A DNA stretch of 64,000 nt from Cellulosimicrobium cellulans (GTDB lineage Bacteria; Actinomycetota; Actinomycetes; Actinomycetales; Cellulomonadaceae). Shown one piece after another: positions 1-7,454 of this stretch. Position 1 is the first letter of the stretch, and each line of letters starts with the position of its first letter. The stretch covers positions 1-64,000 of the forward strand of contig NZ_LWGL01000001.1 in assembly GCF_001722485.1 (NCBI RefSeq), in the 5' to 3' direction. The notes beneath the pieces are model-generated. The model was not told the origin of the DNA. It worked only from the letters and a program-made list of their open reading frames with translations, and ran no database searches. The position numbers and the translations under genes are program-made.

Positions 1-372
1 GGTGCGCGCGGCGGCCGCCAGCCCTTCGGCGAGCGCGCGTGCGGGGACGGCGTCGTGACGGGCGAGCGCGACGGCGAGGCCACGCAGGTACTCGCTGAGG
101 ATGACGCCCGAGTTGCCGCGCGCGCCCACGAGCGCGCCGCGCGCGAGCAGCGCGAGCAGCTCTCCGGCGCCGGCCTCGCCGGTGCGGCCGGCAGGGAGGG
201 CGCGCGCACCGTCGAGGAAGGTCAGGTACATGTTCGTCCCGGTGTCCGCGTCGGGGACGGGGAACACGTTGACCCGGTCGAGCGCCCGGCGGGCCGCACC
301 CAGCGCGCGCACCCCCTCGCGCGCCCACGTGACGACGGCCGTCCCGTCCATCACGTCGGTGGCGGGGCTCAC
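1..372 (-). CDS. DAK2 domain protein (FakA/YloV-like), 3' part cut by window edge
   Basis: The minus strand encodes the N-terminus of a DAK2 (dihydroxyacetone-kinase L-subunit-like) protein. The motif NVFPVPDADTGTNM, followed about 50 residues later by GARGNSGVILS, is the nucleotide-binding signature of the FakA/YloV family, whose characterised members phosphorylate fatty acids bound to FakB/DegV partners. The GTG at 372 is preferred because AGGAG lies about 10 nt upstream (complement of 383-387). An ATG at 351 is an alternative in the same frame. The gene is divergent from rpmB; DAK2 followed by recG next to rpmB is a common actinobacterial order, so recG probably lies beyond the left edge. 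Only about 124 codons are visible. Confidence 0.85.
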   Translation of the reverse strand, partial: MSPATDVMDGTAVVTWAREGVRALGAARRALDRVNVFPVPDADTGTNMYLTFLDGARALPAGRTGEAGAGELLALLARGALVGARGNSGVILSEYLRGLAVALARHDAVPARALAEGLAAAART

Positions 373-486
373 GTCGGTCTGGCTCCTGGGTCGCGGGGAC
401 GGATGCGGTGCGCCGCCCGGGCGGACGACGGCAACACCGTAGTCTGCGACGGGAGGCCCGCCGCCACCGGGCGTGCGCGACCTCAC

Positions 487-516
487 TTGAGCCGGCGCCG
501 TCCGATCGGCTACCCT
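487..516 (+). promoter_or_regulatory. candidate rpmB promoter
   Basis: TTGAGC (487-492) and TACCCT (511-516) are separated by 18 nt, giving a plausible sigma70-type promoter about 120 nt upstream of rpmB. Placement is by eye; no other pair in the 373-636 gap looks better. Confidence 0.4.
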
Positions 517-636
517 GACGAGGTTGCCCGGGTGCTCGGCGTGCCCGCTGCCGCACGAGCGACCGGGCGAGACACCCTACAGACCATTCATACGTCGCCG
601 CTGCCTGCGCGACGTGCACGACGATCAGGAGAAACC

Positions 637-828
637 GTGGCTGCCAACTGCGACGTCTGCGGCAAGGGCCCGGGCTTCGGGCACAGCATCTCGCACTCCC
701 ACATCCGCACGAAGCGTCGCTGGAACCCGAACATCCAGCGTGTTCGCGCCGTGGTGGGCGGCACGCCCAAGCGCCTCAACGTGTGCACCTCGTGCCTCAA
801 GGCCGGCAAGGTCACGCGCCCGGCCTGA
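637..828 (+). CDS. rpmB: 50S ribosomal protein L28
   Basis: The 63-residue product starts MAANCDVCGKGPGFGHSISH and carries the L28 features HSHIRTKRRWNPNIQ and the C-terminal RLNVCTSCLKAGKV. Two Cys pairs (CDVC and CTSC) indicate the zinc-binding (C+) form of the protein, which binds 23S rRNA in the large subunit. The GTG at 637 is supported by an AGGAG box 6 nt upstream (627-631); earlier in-frame starts would add low-complexity residues without family similarity. A hairpin terminator follows. It is monocistronic and divergent from the DAK2 gene. In zinc-replete cells this C+ paralogue is normally the one used. Confidence 0.97.
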   Translation: MAANCDVCGKGPGFGHSISHSHIRTKRRWNPNIQRVRAVVGGTPKRLNVCTSCLKAGKVTRPA

Positions 829-850
829 GCCCGCGCGAACCCGCCTTCCT

Positions 851-885
851 CGCAGCGCCCGTCGGCATCGCCGGCGGGCGCTGCG
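851..885 (+). terminator. hairpin terminator after rpmB
   Basis: Perfect 11-bp inverted repeat (CGCAGCGCCCG at 851-861, complement at 875-885) with a 13-nt loop, 22 nt after the rpmB stop. There is no strong T-run, which is common in high-GC actinobacteria. Confidence 0.6.
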
Positions 886-985
886 TCGTCCCCGGGCGGC
901 CCTGGGCCGACCGCGCGGGCCCACGTCGGCCCGCACGCCGGGGCCGCTCCCCCCGGATGCGGAGATCCTCTGGAGCACGGACATT

Positions 986-1003
986 CCGGTTTGGCGGAAC
1001 CGG
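986..1003. promoter_or_regulatory. dyad upstream of GNAT gene
   Basis: CCGGTT-N6-AACCGG lies 22 nt before the GNAT start codon. It could be an operator or a small hairpin over the leader; no regulator is adjacent, so the role is open. Confidence 0.25.
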
Positions 1004-1025
1004 GGCCCGGTGGCAGGCTTTGCCC

Positions 1026-1541
1026 ATGGTGACGGAACTGAGCGAGGTAACCATCCGCCCTGCCGGTCCCGCCGACGCGAGCGCCATCGCACGGGTGCAC
1101 GTGGCGTCGTGGCGCGGGGCGTACGCCGGCATCGTGCCGGACGAGTACCTGGCCTCGCTGGACGTCGACCAGCGCGAGAAGCACTGGGTCGACAGCCTCT
1201 CCACCGCGGGCGCGCGGACCTGGCTCGCGGACGCCGACGGCCGCACCATCGGGTTCGCGACCATCGGCCCGTGCCGCGACGAGGACGCGGAGCCCGGCGA
1301 CCTGGAGATCTACGCGATCTACCTCGACCCCGAGACGTGGGGGCGCGGCGTCGCGCGCGACCTCATGCGCACCATGCTCGCCGAGGTCCCGCCGGGCGTC
1401 ACCGTGACGCTCTGGGTGCTGGCCGACGCCGAGCGCGCGCTGCGCTTCTACCGCCGCCACGGCTTCTCGCCCGACGGCGTGGAGCGTCGCGACGACATCG
1501 GCGGCAAGGACCTGACGATGGTCCGCTTCCGCCGCCGCTGA
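1026..1541 (+). CDS. GNAT-family N-acetyltransferase
   Basis: A 171-residue single-domain GNAT protein. The N-terminus (VTIRPAGPADASAIARVH) is the usual beta1-alpha1 opening. The region LEIYAIYLDPETWGRGVARD (about residues 95-114) covers motif A, with the R/Q-x-x-G-x-G/A-like acetyl-CoA pyrophosphate loop (WGRGVA). LRFYRRHGFSPDG near residue 140 is the typical motif-B end. Substrate cannot be predicted; relatives acetylate amino groups of small molecules or protein N-termini. The ATG at 1026 is chosen because family similarity begins right after it; upstream in-frame codons are low-complexity. It stands alone between rpmB and convergent thiL. Confidence 0.85.
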   Translation: MVTELSEVTIRPAGPADASAIARVHVASWRGAYAGIVPDEYLASLDVDQREKHWVDSLSTAGARTWLADADGRTIGFATIGPCRDEDAEPGDLEIYAIYLDPETWGRGVARDLMRTMLAEVPPGVTVTLWVLADAERALRFYRRHGFSPDGVERRDDIGGKDLTMVRFRRR

Positions 1542-1594
1542 CCGCCCGCGCCCATCGGCCTCCCGACCCGTCGGAGCTGTCGAGCCCCGAGGCC

Positions 1595-2611
1595 TCAGGC
1601 CTCAGGCCCGAAGTGGTCCCACCCCGTCGTGCGGCGGTGCGGCGCCACGCCGTCGACGCGTACGCCCGGAGACCCGTCGGGCGCGGTCACCGCGCCGACG
1701 ACGCGGAACGGCGCCGGCAGCGCCGTTCCGGGCGGGAACGTCGCGAGCAGCGCGTGGTCCTCTCCCCCGGCGAGCACCCAGTCGTCGACGACTGTTCGCC
1801 GGTCCTCCGCGTCCCCGGGCTCGGCTCCGCCCGCGGCCGCCACGGTGCGCGCCGCGTCGGCCAGCGACGTGCGGTCCCCGTCGAGCGAGGCGCTCGCGAG
1901 GTCGAGCTGCACACCGCTCGCCCGTGCGATGCGTCCCGCGTCGCGCAGGAGGCCGTCCGAGACGTCCATCATGGCCGTCGCGCCGGCGTCCGCCGCGAGC
2001 GGTCCGGCCGCGAGCGGCGGGTCGGGCCGCAGGTAGGCCTGCGTGAGCGCGGCGTCCGGTTGGCCGGCCTCGAGCAGCGCCAGCCCTGCCGCCGAGCGGC
2101 CCACGGTCCCGGCGAGCGCGACGACGTCGCCCCGGCGCGCGCCGGAGCGCAGCACCGGGGCGCGCCCCTCGAGGTCGCCGTGGACGGTCACCGCGACCAC
2201 CACCTGCTCGCCGCCGGACAGGTCACCGCCCACGACGGCCGCCCCGACCGGCGTGCAGGCCGCGGCGAGGCCGCGTGCGAGACCGGTCACCCACTCGACC
2301 GGCAGGTCGCCGGGCATGACGAGCGACACCACGAGCGCCGCCGGTCGCGCCCCCATCGAGACGACGTCGGCGAGGTTCTGCACGGCGGCCCGCCACCCGA
2401 CGTCGTACCCGGTGGACCACGCGCGCCGGAAGTGGCGGTCCTCGACCAGCACGTCCGTGGAGACGACGTACCGGCCGTCGGGCGCTGCGACCACCGCGCA
2501 GTCGTCGCCCGGCCCGACGAGCGTCGTGGGTGCGGCGGGCAGGAGGGGAAAGATCCGGGCGAGGAGCGCCTCCTCGGGCACGTCGCGGACCAGCAGGGGC
2601 GTCTCGCTCAC
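1595..2611 (-). CDS. thiL: thiamine-monophosphate kinase
   Basis: ThiL phosphorylates thiamine monophosphate to the cofactor thiamine diphosphate using ATP, in the cytoplasm. The 338-residue product has the PurM-like/AIR-synthase fold motifs: GPGDDCAVV (33-41) and STDVLVEDRHF (51-61) for metal and phosphate binding, VGGDLSGGE (127-135), and MDVSDGLL (about 215-222) from the C-terminal half. Length matches the family. It starts with GTG at 2611. It belongs to the backbone order ddl - DUF3515 - thiL - rpmB known from Micrococcales and is divergent from the DUF3515 gene, with 75 bp between them holding both promoters. Confidence 0.95.
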   Translation of the reverse strand: MSETPLLVRDVPEEALLARIFPLLPAAPTTLVGPGDDCAVVAAPDGRYVVSTDVLVEDRHFRRAWSTGYDVGWRAAVQNLADVVSMGARPAALVVSLVMPGDLPVEWVTGLARGLAAACTPVGAAVVGGDLSGGEQVVVAVTVHGDLEGRAPVLRSGARRGDVVALAGTVGRSAAGLALLEAGQPDAALTQAYLRPDPPLAAGPLAADAGATAMMDVSDGLLRDAGRIARASGVQLDLASASLDGDRTSLADAARTVAAAGGAEPGDAEDRRTVVDDWVLAGGEDHALLATFPPGTALPAPFRVVGAVTAPDGSPGVRVDGVAPHRRTTGWDHFGPEA

Positions 2612-2686
2612 CCGGTCACCCTAGTGGCCGCCCGCGGTCGACGACGTGCGTGCGAGGCACCCCTGGCGGGCGGCTACCGTGGTCGC

Positions 2687-3241
2687 GTGCCCGACGTCCT
2701 CCCCCGCTCCACCGTTCCGGCGGTCCCGTCCCGTCGCGCCGCGCGACGCCCCGTCGCCTGCTCGCTCGCCGCAGTCCTCGTCGTCGGCGCGGCCGGCGCG
2801 ACGGCGCCGTGCGCGCCGCGCATCGGCGTCGAGGTCGCCGAGGACGCGGCGAACCCGCTCTGCGCCGAGGTCGTGCTCGCCGTGCCCGAGTCGCTCGGCG
2901 AGGACCTGCCCCAGCTCGGCACGACGAGCCAGGCGACGACGGCGTGGGGCGCACCGGGCGCCGCGGTGACCCTGCGGTGCGGCGTGGAGGTCCCCGGCCC
3001 GACGACGGACCTGTGCCAGAGCGTGGGCACGGGCTCGGGCACGGTGGACTGGCTCGTCGTCGAGGACGGCGAGGGCACGTGGACGTTCACGACCTACGGC
3101 CGCGACCCGGCGGTCGAGGTGGTCGTGCCGCCCGCGGTGACGGCGAATCGCTCGACGTCCTTCATCGCCGACCTCGGGCCCGCGGTGCAGTCGGTGCCGC
3201 AGACGCGCCAGTGCCTGGACGCGGCCGACCTCACCGGCTGA
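2687..3241 (+). CDS. DUF3515 family exported protein
   Basis: The 184-residue protein has an Arg-rich N-terminus (SRRAARRP) followed by a hydrophobic stretch (VACSLAAVLVVGAAGATAPC) and a secreted beta-rich body with PLCAEVVLAVPESLGED and a WGAPGAAVTLRCGVE segment typical of DUF3515. The family is found next to ddl and thiL in actinobacteria and has no established function. An export signal is clear; the Cys near residue 43 does not sit in a strong lipobox, so membrane anchoring is uncertain. The GTG at 2687 is used. It is convergent with ddl with only 18 bp between the stops. Confidence 0.8.
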   Translation: MPDVLPRSTVPAVPSRRAARRPVACSLAAVLVVGAAGATAPCAPRIGVEVAEDAANPLCAEVVLAVPESLGEDLPQLGTTSQATTAWGAPGAAVTLRCGVEVPGPTTDLCQSVGTGSGTVDWLVVEDGEGTWTFTTYGRDPAVEVVVPPAVTANRSTSFIADLGPAVQSVPQTRQCLDAADLTG

Positions 3242-3259
3242 GGGCCGGCGTCGCCGAGG

Positions 3260-4438
3260 TCAGCGCAGGCCGGTGGGCCGCTCCAGCGCGAGCGCGATGA
3301 GCTCGTCGATGAGCTCCGGGTAGCTCAGGCCCGACTTCTCCCACATCCGCGGGTACATCGAGAACGGCGTGAAGCCCGGCATCGTGTTGATCTCGTTGAC
3401 GACGACCTGCCCGTCGTCGGTGACGAAGACGTCGACGCGGGACAGACCCTCGGCGCCGACGGCCTCGAACGTGCGGACCGCGACGTCGCGCACCTCCTCG
3501 ACCAGGTGCGGCGGCAGGTCCGCCGGGCACGACAGCTCGACGCCGGCCTCGTCGAGGTACTTCGCCTCGAAGTCGTAGAACGCGTGGTCGGCGCCCGTGA
3601 CGACGATCTCGCCCGGCAGCGACGCCCGCGGGCGCTCCCCGCCACGCCCGCCCAGCACGGCGCACTCGATCTCCCGACCGACGATGCCCGCCTCGACGAC
3701 CACCTTCGGATCGTGGCGCTGCGCCTCCGCGACGGCGGCGGGCAGGTCCGCGAGGTCGTCCACCTTGGAGATGCCGAGGCTCGAGCCGGCGCGTGCGGGC
3801 TTGACGAACACGGGCAGGCCGAGGCCGGCGACCGTCTCGGTCCAGGCCTGCGGGTTGCGCTCGAACTCGCCCGGGCGGATCACGGTGTACGGGCCGACCG
3901 GCAGCCCCTGGCCGGCGAGCACGAGCTTCATGAAGTGCTTGTCCATGCCGACCGCCGAGGCGAGGACGCCCGCACCGACGTACCGCACGTCGGCGAGCTC
4001 GAGCAGCCCCTGCACCGTGCCGTCCTCGCCGTACGGCCCGTGCAGCAGCGGGAAGACGACGTCGACGTCGCCGAGCTCGCGCGGGATCTCCCCCGGCGCG
4101 AGGACGCGCAGCCCGCGGCGGTCCGCCGCGAGCGGCAGCACGACCTCCTCGCCCGTGGCCTCGACCTGCGGGAGCCGTCCGTCGGTGATCTGCCAGCGCT
4201 CGGGGTCGTCCGCGGCGACGACCCACTCGCCGTCGGGCGTGATCCCGACGGGCAGGACGTCGTAGCGCGTGCGGTCGATCGCGCGCAGCACCCCGGCCGC
4301 GGTGGCGGCGGAGATCGCGTGCTCTCCGGAGCGCCCGCCGAACAGGACGAGGACCCGCACCTTGCGGGGCTCGGACGGGTGCGCGACCGGGGCCGGCTCG
4401 GGCGCGGCGGGATGCGGGACGGGCTGCTGGCTGGACAT
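3260..4438 (-). CDS. ddl: D-alanine--D-alanine ligase
   Basis: Ddl joins two D-alanines with ATP to make the dipeptide for peptidoglycan precursors. The 392-residue protein has the N-terminal VLVLFGGRSGEHAIS signature, LLHGPYGEDGTVQGLLE (substrate loop), the ATP-grasp lysine region PVFVKPARAGSSLGISK and the metal-ligand end VNEINTMPGFTPFSMYP. About 25 extra N-terminal residues are Pro/Ala rich (PHPAAPEPAPVAHPSEP), as often in actinobacterial Ddl. The start at 4438 is the last ATG before the conserved fold. In most relatives gpsA sits directly upstream; here gpsA is 16.5 kb away, so an accessory block separates them. Confidence 0.95.
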   Translation of the reverse strand: MSSQQPVPHPAAPEPAPVAHPSEPRKVRVLVLFGGRSGEHAISAATAAGVLRAIDRTRYDVLPVGITPDGEWVVAADDPERWQITDGRLPQVEATGEEVVLPLAADRRGLRVLAPGEIPRELGDVDVVFPLLHGPYGEDGTVQGLLELADVRYVGAGVLASAVGMDKHFMKLVLAGQGLPVGPYTVIRPGEFERNPQAWTETVAGLGLPVFVKPARAGSSLGISKVDDLADLPAAVAEAQRHDPKVVVEAGIVGREIECAVLGGRGGERPRASLPGEIVVTGADHAFYDFEAKYLDEAGVELSCPADLPPHLVEEVRDVAVRTFEAVGAEGLSRVDVFVTDDGQVVVNEINTMPGFTPFSMYPRMWEKSGLSYPELIDELIALALERPTGLR

Positions 4439-4690
4439 CGCGGACGACCCTACCGGACCGGCTCGTGGCGCCCTCCGCACCCCCGCGCCCCCACCGTGGA
4501 GGGATCGCGAAGAAACTCGTCGGCGATCCGGGAACCAATCCGGCGGCGGTGGCGTTGTGGGTGCCGTGGAAGAGATGACTCTCGAGGCCCCTGCGGCCGA
4601 CGACCCCGACCATAGTCCCGGCCGCACCGGCCCCGGCCTCACCAGGACGCGACACCGCGTCCGTGACGACCGAGGGGCGGTGCGGGCCCG

Positions 4691-6166
4691 GTGACGACGT
4701 TCCTCTCCCTTCTCCTCGGACTCCTCGTGGTCCTCGCGATCACGGCGGCGACGGCCTACTTCGTCGCCCAGGAGTTCGCCTACATGACCGTGGACCGGTC
4801 CCGGCTCGGCGCCAAGGCCGACGCCGGTGACGCGTCCGCCCGGCGCGCGCTCGCGGTCACCCGGCGCACGTCGTTCGTGCTGTCGGGCGCGCAGCTCGGC
4901 ATCACCGTGACCGGCCTGCTGGTCGGCTACGTGGCCGAACCCCTCATCGGCGAGTCCCTCGGGACGATGCTCGGCGGTGCCGGCGTGCCGACCGGCGTCG
5001 GCGTCGCGGTGGGCACGGTGCTCGCGCTCGTGCTCTCGACGATCATCCAGATGCTGTTCGGCGAGCTGTTCCCCAAGAACCTCGCCATCGCGCGGCCCGA
5101 GCCGCTCGCCCGCGGCCTCGCCCGCTCCACCTCGGCGTACCTCACGGTGTTCGGCTGGCTCATCGCCGTCTTCGACAAGGCGTCGAACGCCCTGCTGCGC
5201 CTGCTCAGGATCGAGCCGGTGCACGACGTCGACAGCACCGCCACGGCGCGCGACCTCGAGCACATCGTCGCCGAGTCGCGCGAGAGCGGCGACCTGCCCG
5301 ACGAGCTGTCCGTGCTGCTCGACCGGATCCTCGACTTCCCGCAGCAGGACGTCGAGCACGCGATGATCCCGCGCTCGCGCGTGGGCACGGTCCGACCGGG
5401 GACCACCGTCGCGGAGGTGCGCCAGCTCATGGCCCGCGCGCACACGCGCTACCCGGTGGTCGACGAGACCGACCAGCCGCTCGGCGTCGTGCAGCTCGCG
5501 GACGTGCTCGACACCCCGCTCGCGGACGACGCGCCCGTCACCGAGCTCATGCGGCCCGCGGTCGTCCTGCCGACGTCGATGGCGCTCCCCGACGCGCTCG
5601 CCGAGCTCACCGGCTCGCGCAACCAGCTCGCGTGCGTCATCGACGAGTACGGCGGCTTCACCGGCGTGCTGACCGTCGAGGACCTGGCGGAGGAGGTCGT
5701 CGGCGAGATCACCGACGAGCACGACCCCGAGCAGCCCGTCACGGTGACCGCCGAGGACGACGACGTGTGGGTCATGGGCGGCGACGTCCACGTCGACGAG
5801 GCGGAGCGCGCCATCGGGCACGACCTGCCGCGCGGCGACCACGAGACCGTCTCCGGCCTCCTCATCGCCCAGCACGGCGCGCTGCCGCGCGCGGGCGAGA
5901 CCATCGAGGTCCCGCTGCCCGACGACCCCGCCGACCTCGTGCACGACGAGCCCGTCACGCGATCGCTCGTCGTCGACGTGCTGTCGGTCGAGCGCCACGT
6001 GCCGCGCCTGGTGCGCGTCCGGCTCGAGGAGCGGCGCGGGGACGCGGCCGAGCAGGCCGCGCCCGACGCCGCCGAGCGGACCGGGCACGGGACCGGGCAC
6101 GGCACCGACCAGGGCGCCGGGGACGACGCCGTACGCCAGACGACCACCGGGGAGGAGACCCGATGA
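4691..6166 (+). CDS. CNNM/CBS-domain membrane protein (hemolysin family)
   Basis: A 491-residue integral membrane protein. Residues about 1-190 form the CNNM (DUF21) transmembrane domain, including GAQLGITVTGLLVGY and LFGELFPKNLAIARPEP. Then come two CBS modules (about 215-335; MIPRSRVGTVRPG and CVIDEYGGFTGVLTVEDL) and a C-terminal CorC/HlyC transporter-associated domain (about 350-430). The family is linked to magnesium or other cation homeostasis; the old name hemolysin is misleading. It starts with GTG at 4691, and its ATGA overlap with the next gene shows translational coupling. The last ~40 residues are a low-complexity tail with GHGTGHGTDQG. Confidence 0.9.
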   Translation: MTTFLSLLLGLLVVLAITAATAYFVAQEFAYMTVDRSRLGAKADAGDASARRALAVTRRTSFVLSGAQLGITVTGLLVGYVAEPLIGESLGTMLGGAGVPTGVGVAVGTVLALVLSTIIQMLFGELFPKNLAIARPEPLARGLARSTSAYLTVFGWLIAVFDKASNALLRLLRIEPVHDVDSTATARDLEHIVAESRESGDLPDELSVLLDRILDFPQQDVEHAMIPRSRVGTVRPGTTVAEVRQLMARAHTRYPVVDETDQPLGVVQLADVLDTPLADDAPVTELMRPAVVLPTSMALPDALAELTGSRNQLACVIDEYGGFTGVLTVEDLAEEVVGEITDEHDPEQPVTVTAEDDDVWVMGGDVHVDEAERAIGHDLPRGDHETVSGLLIAQHGALPRAGETIEVPLPDDPADLVHDEPVTRSLVVDVLSVERHVPRLVRVRLEERRGDAAEQAAPDAAERTGHGTGHGTDQGAGDDAVRQTTTGEETR

Positions 6167-7194
6167 GCAACCCGTGGGTCGTCGTCGTGGCGACCGTCGC
6201 CATCATCGCGCTCAGCGCGTTCTTCGTCGCCGTGGAGTTCGCGCTCCTCGGCGCCAAGCGGCACCGGCTCGAGGACGCCGCCGCGACGAGCCGCGCCGCG
6301 CGCGCCGCGCTGCGCAGCTCGAACGAGCTCACGCTCCTCATGGCGGGCGCGCAGCTCGGCATCACGGCGTGCACGCTCGCGCTCGGAGCCATCACCAAGC
6401 CGGCCGTCCACCACTGGCTCACGCCGGTGTTCGAGGCGTGGGGTGTGCCGGTGTGGGCCGCCGACGTCGCCGGGTTCGTGCTCGCGCTCGTCGTGGTCAC
6501 GTTCCTGCACCTCGTCGTCGGGGAGATGGCGCCCAAGTCGTGGGCCATCGCCCACCCGGAGCGCTCCGCGACCCTGCTCGCCCTGCCGATGCGCGGGTTC
6601 ATGGCGCTCTTCCGGCCGCTGCTGCGCTGGCTCAACGCCCTCGCCAACCGGTGCGTGCGCGCCGTCGGCGTGGAGCCCGTGGAGAACGTCGAGGGTGGCG
6701 GCCAGGACGCCGCGACCCTGCGCCACCTCGTCGAGCACTCCGCCAATGTCGGGGCGCTCGAGGCGTCCTACCGCGCGCAGATCTCAGGTGCGCTCGAGCT
6801 GCAGACGCTGACGGTCGACGCGCTCGTGCCGACCGGCAGCAGCCCGACGGCCGTCCCCGCGCACGCGACGGCCGCCGACGTCCGGGCGGCGTCCGCCGCG
6901 TCCGGGCACCTGCGCATCCTCGTCCGCAACGGCAGCGTGGTGCCGCGCGTCGTGCACGTGCGCGACACGCTCCTCGAGCCGGACGACCGCCCGGCGCACG
7001 ACCTCGCGCGCCCCGGGTTCGTCCTGGAGTCGGGCACGACCGTGCACGCCGCGCTCGCGCGGATGCGCGAGTCGAGCGAGCAGCTCGCGATCGTCATGGA
7101 CGGCGAGCGCTTCGTCGGCGTCGTGACGCTCGCGGACGTGCTGCGGCGCATCCTGCCGCGACCGGAGGAGCCCGCGGCGGCGCTCGTCGGCTGA
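6163..7194 (+). CDS. CNNM/CBS-domain membrane protein, short partner
   Basis: A 343-residue paralogue of the upstream gene, overlapping it by 4 bp. It keeps the CNNM domain (FFVAVEFALLGAKRHRLED, GAQLGITACTLALGAITKPA, VVGEMAPKSWAIAHPE) and a CBS region (LAIVMDGERFVGVVTLADVL), but the first CBS repeat is degenerate and the CorC/HlyC domain is absent. Such long/short tandem pairs are common in actinobacteria, suggesting a heteromeric membrane complex; this is inference from gene pairing. A perfect hairpin terminator closes the two-gene operon. Confidence 0.88.
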   Translation: MSNPWVVVVATVAIIALSAFFVAVEFALLGAKRHRLEDAAATSRAARAALRSSNELTLLMAGAQLGITACTLALGAITKPAVHHWLTPVFEAWGVPVWAADVAGFVLALVVVTFLHLVVGEMAPKSWAIAHPERSATLLALPMRGFMALFRPLLRWLNALANRCVRAVGVEPVENVEGGGQDAATLRHLVEHSANVGALEASYRAQISGALELQTLTVDALVPTGSSPTAVPAHATAADVRAASAASGHLRILVRNGSVVPRVVHVRDTLLEPDDRPAHDLARPGFVLESGTTVHAALARMRESSEQLAIVMDGERFVGVVTLADVLRRILPRPEEPAAALVG

Positions 7195-7221
7195 GCGACC
7201 GGCGGGACAGGACCGAGCGAG

Positions 7222-7249
7222 GGCCCGGCAGCGCGTGCTGCCGGGCCTT
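7222..7249 (+). terminator. hairpin terminator after CNNM operon
   Basis: Perfect 11-bp stem (GGCCCGGCAGC 7222-7232; GCTGCCGGGCC 7237-7247) with GCGT loop followed by TT, 27 nt after the stop. Confidence 0.8.
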
Positions 7250-7280
7250 CGTGCGTCCGAGCCGACCCGACCGGCACCTG

Positions 7281-7309
7281 TTGACAGCGGGAAAGCCCTT
7301 TCCTAGCCT
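7281..7309 (+). promoter_or_regulatory. promoter of PQQ/lectin gene with internal palindrome
   Basis: A consensus -35 TTGACA (7281-7286) is followed after 17 nt by TAGCCT (7304-7309), 145 nt upstream of the start codon. The spacer holds the perfect palindrome GGAAAG-CC-CTTTCC (7290-7303). It resembles LacI-family operators of the GAAAGCGCTTTC type and differs at the centre (CC for CG). Its position between -35 and -10 would allow repression of polymerase binding. The LacI regulator encoded 4 kb downstream is a possible but unproven partner. Confidence 0.55.
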
Positions 7310-7454
7310 TCGAAGGTCGCGCACAGGGACGTGCACTCGACATGACAGGGGGCCAATGCCTGCCGGGGTGGGACCCGCGCGGCGCCGGGGCGACGACGCC
7401 CCGGCAGCACCAGCGAGATCTGCAGGAGCAGCAACCGACGAAGTGGAGCAGACG

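Noticed and set aside
524-2686. Long plus-strand open frame running through rpmB, the GNAT gene and thiL into the DUF3515 gene
   Set aside because: Only the part from 2687 on shows a signal peptide and DUF3515 motifs; the rest is a high-GC shadow of rpmB, GNAT and thiL.
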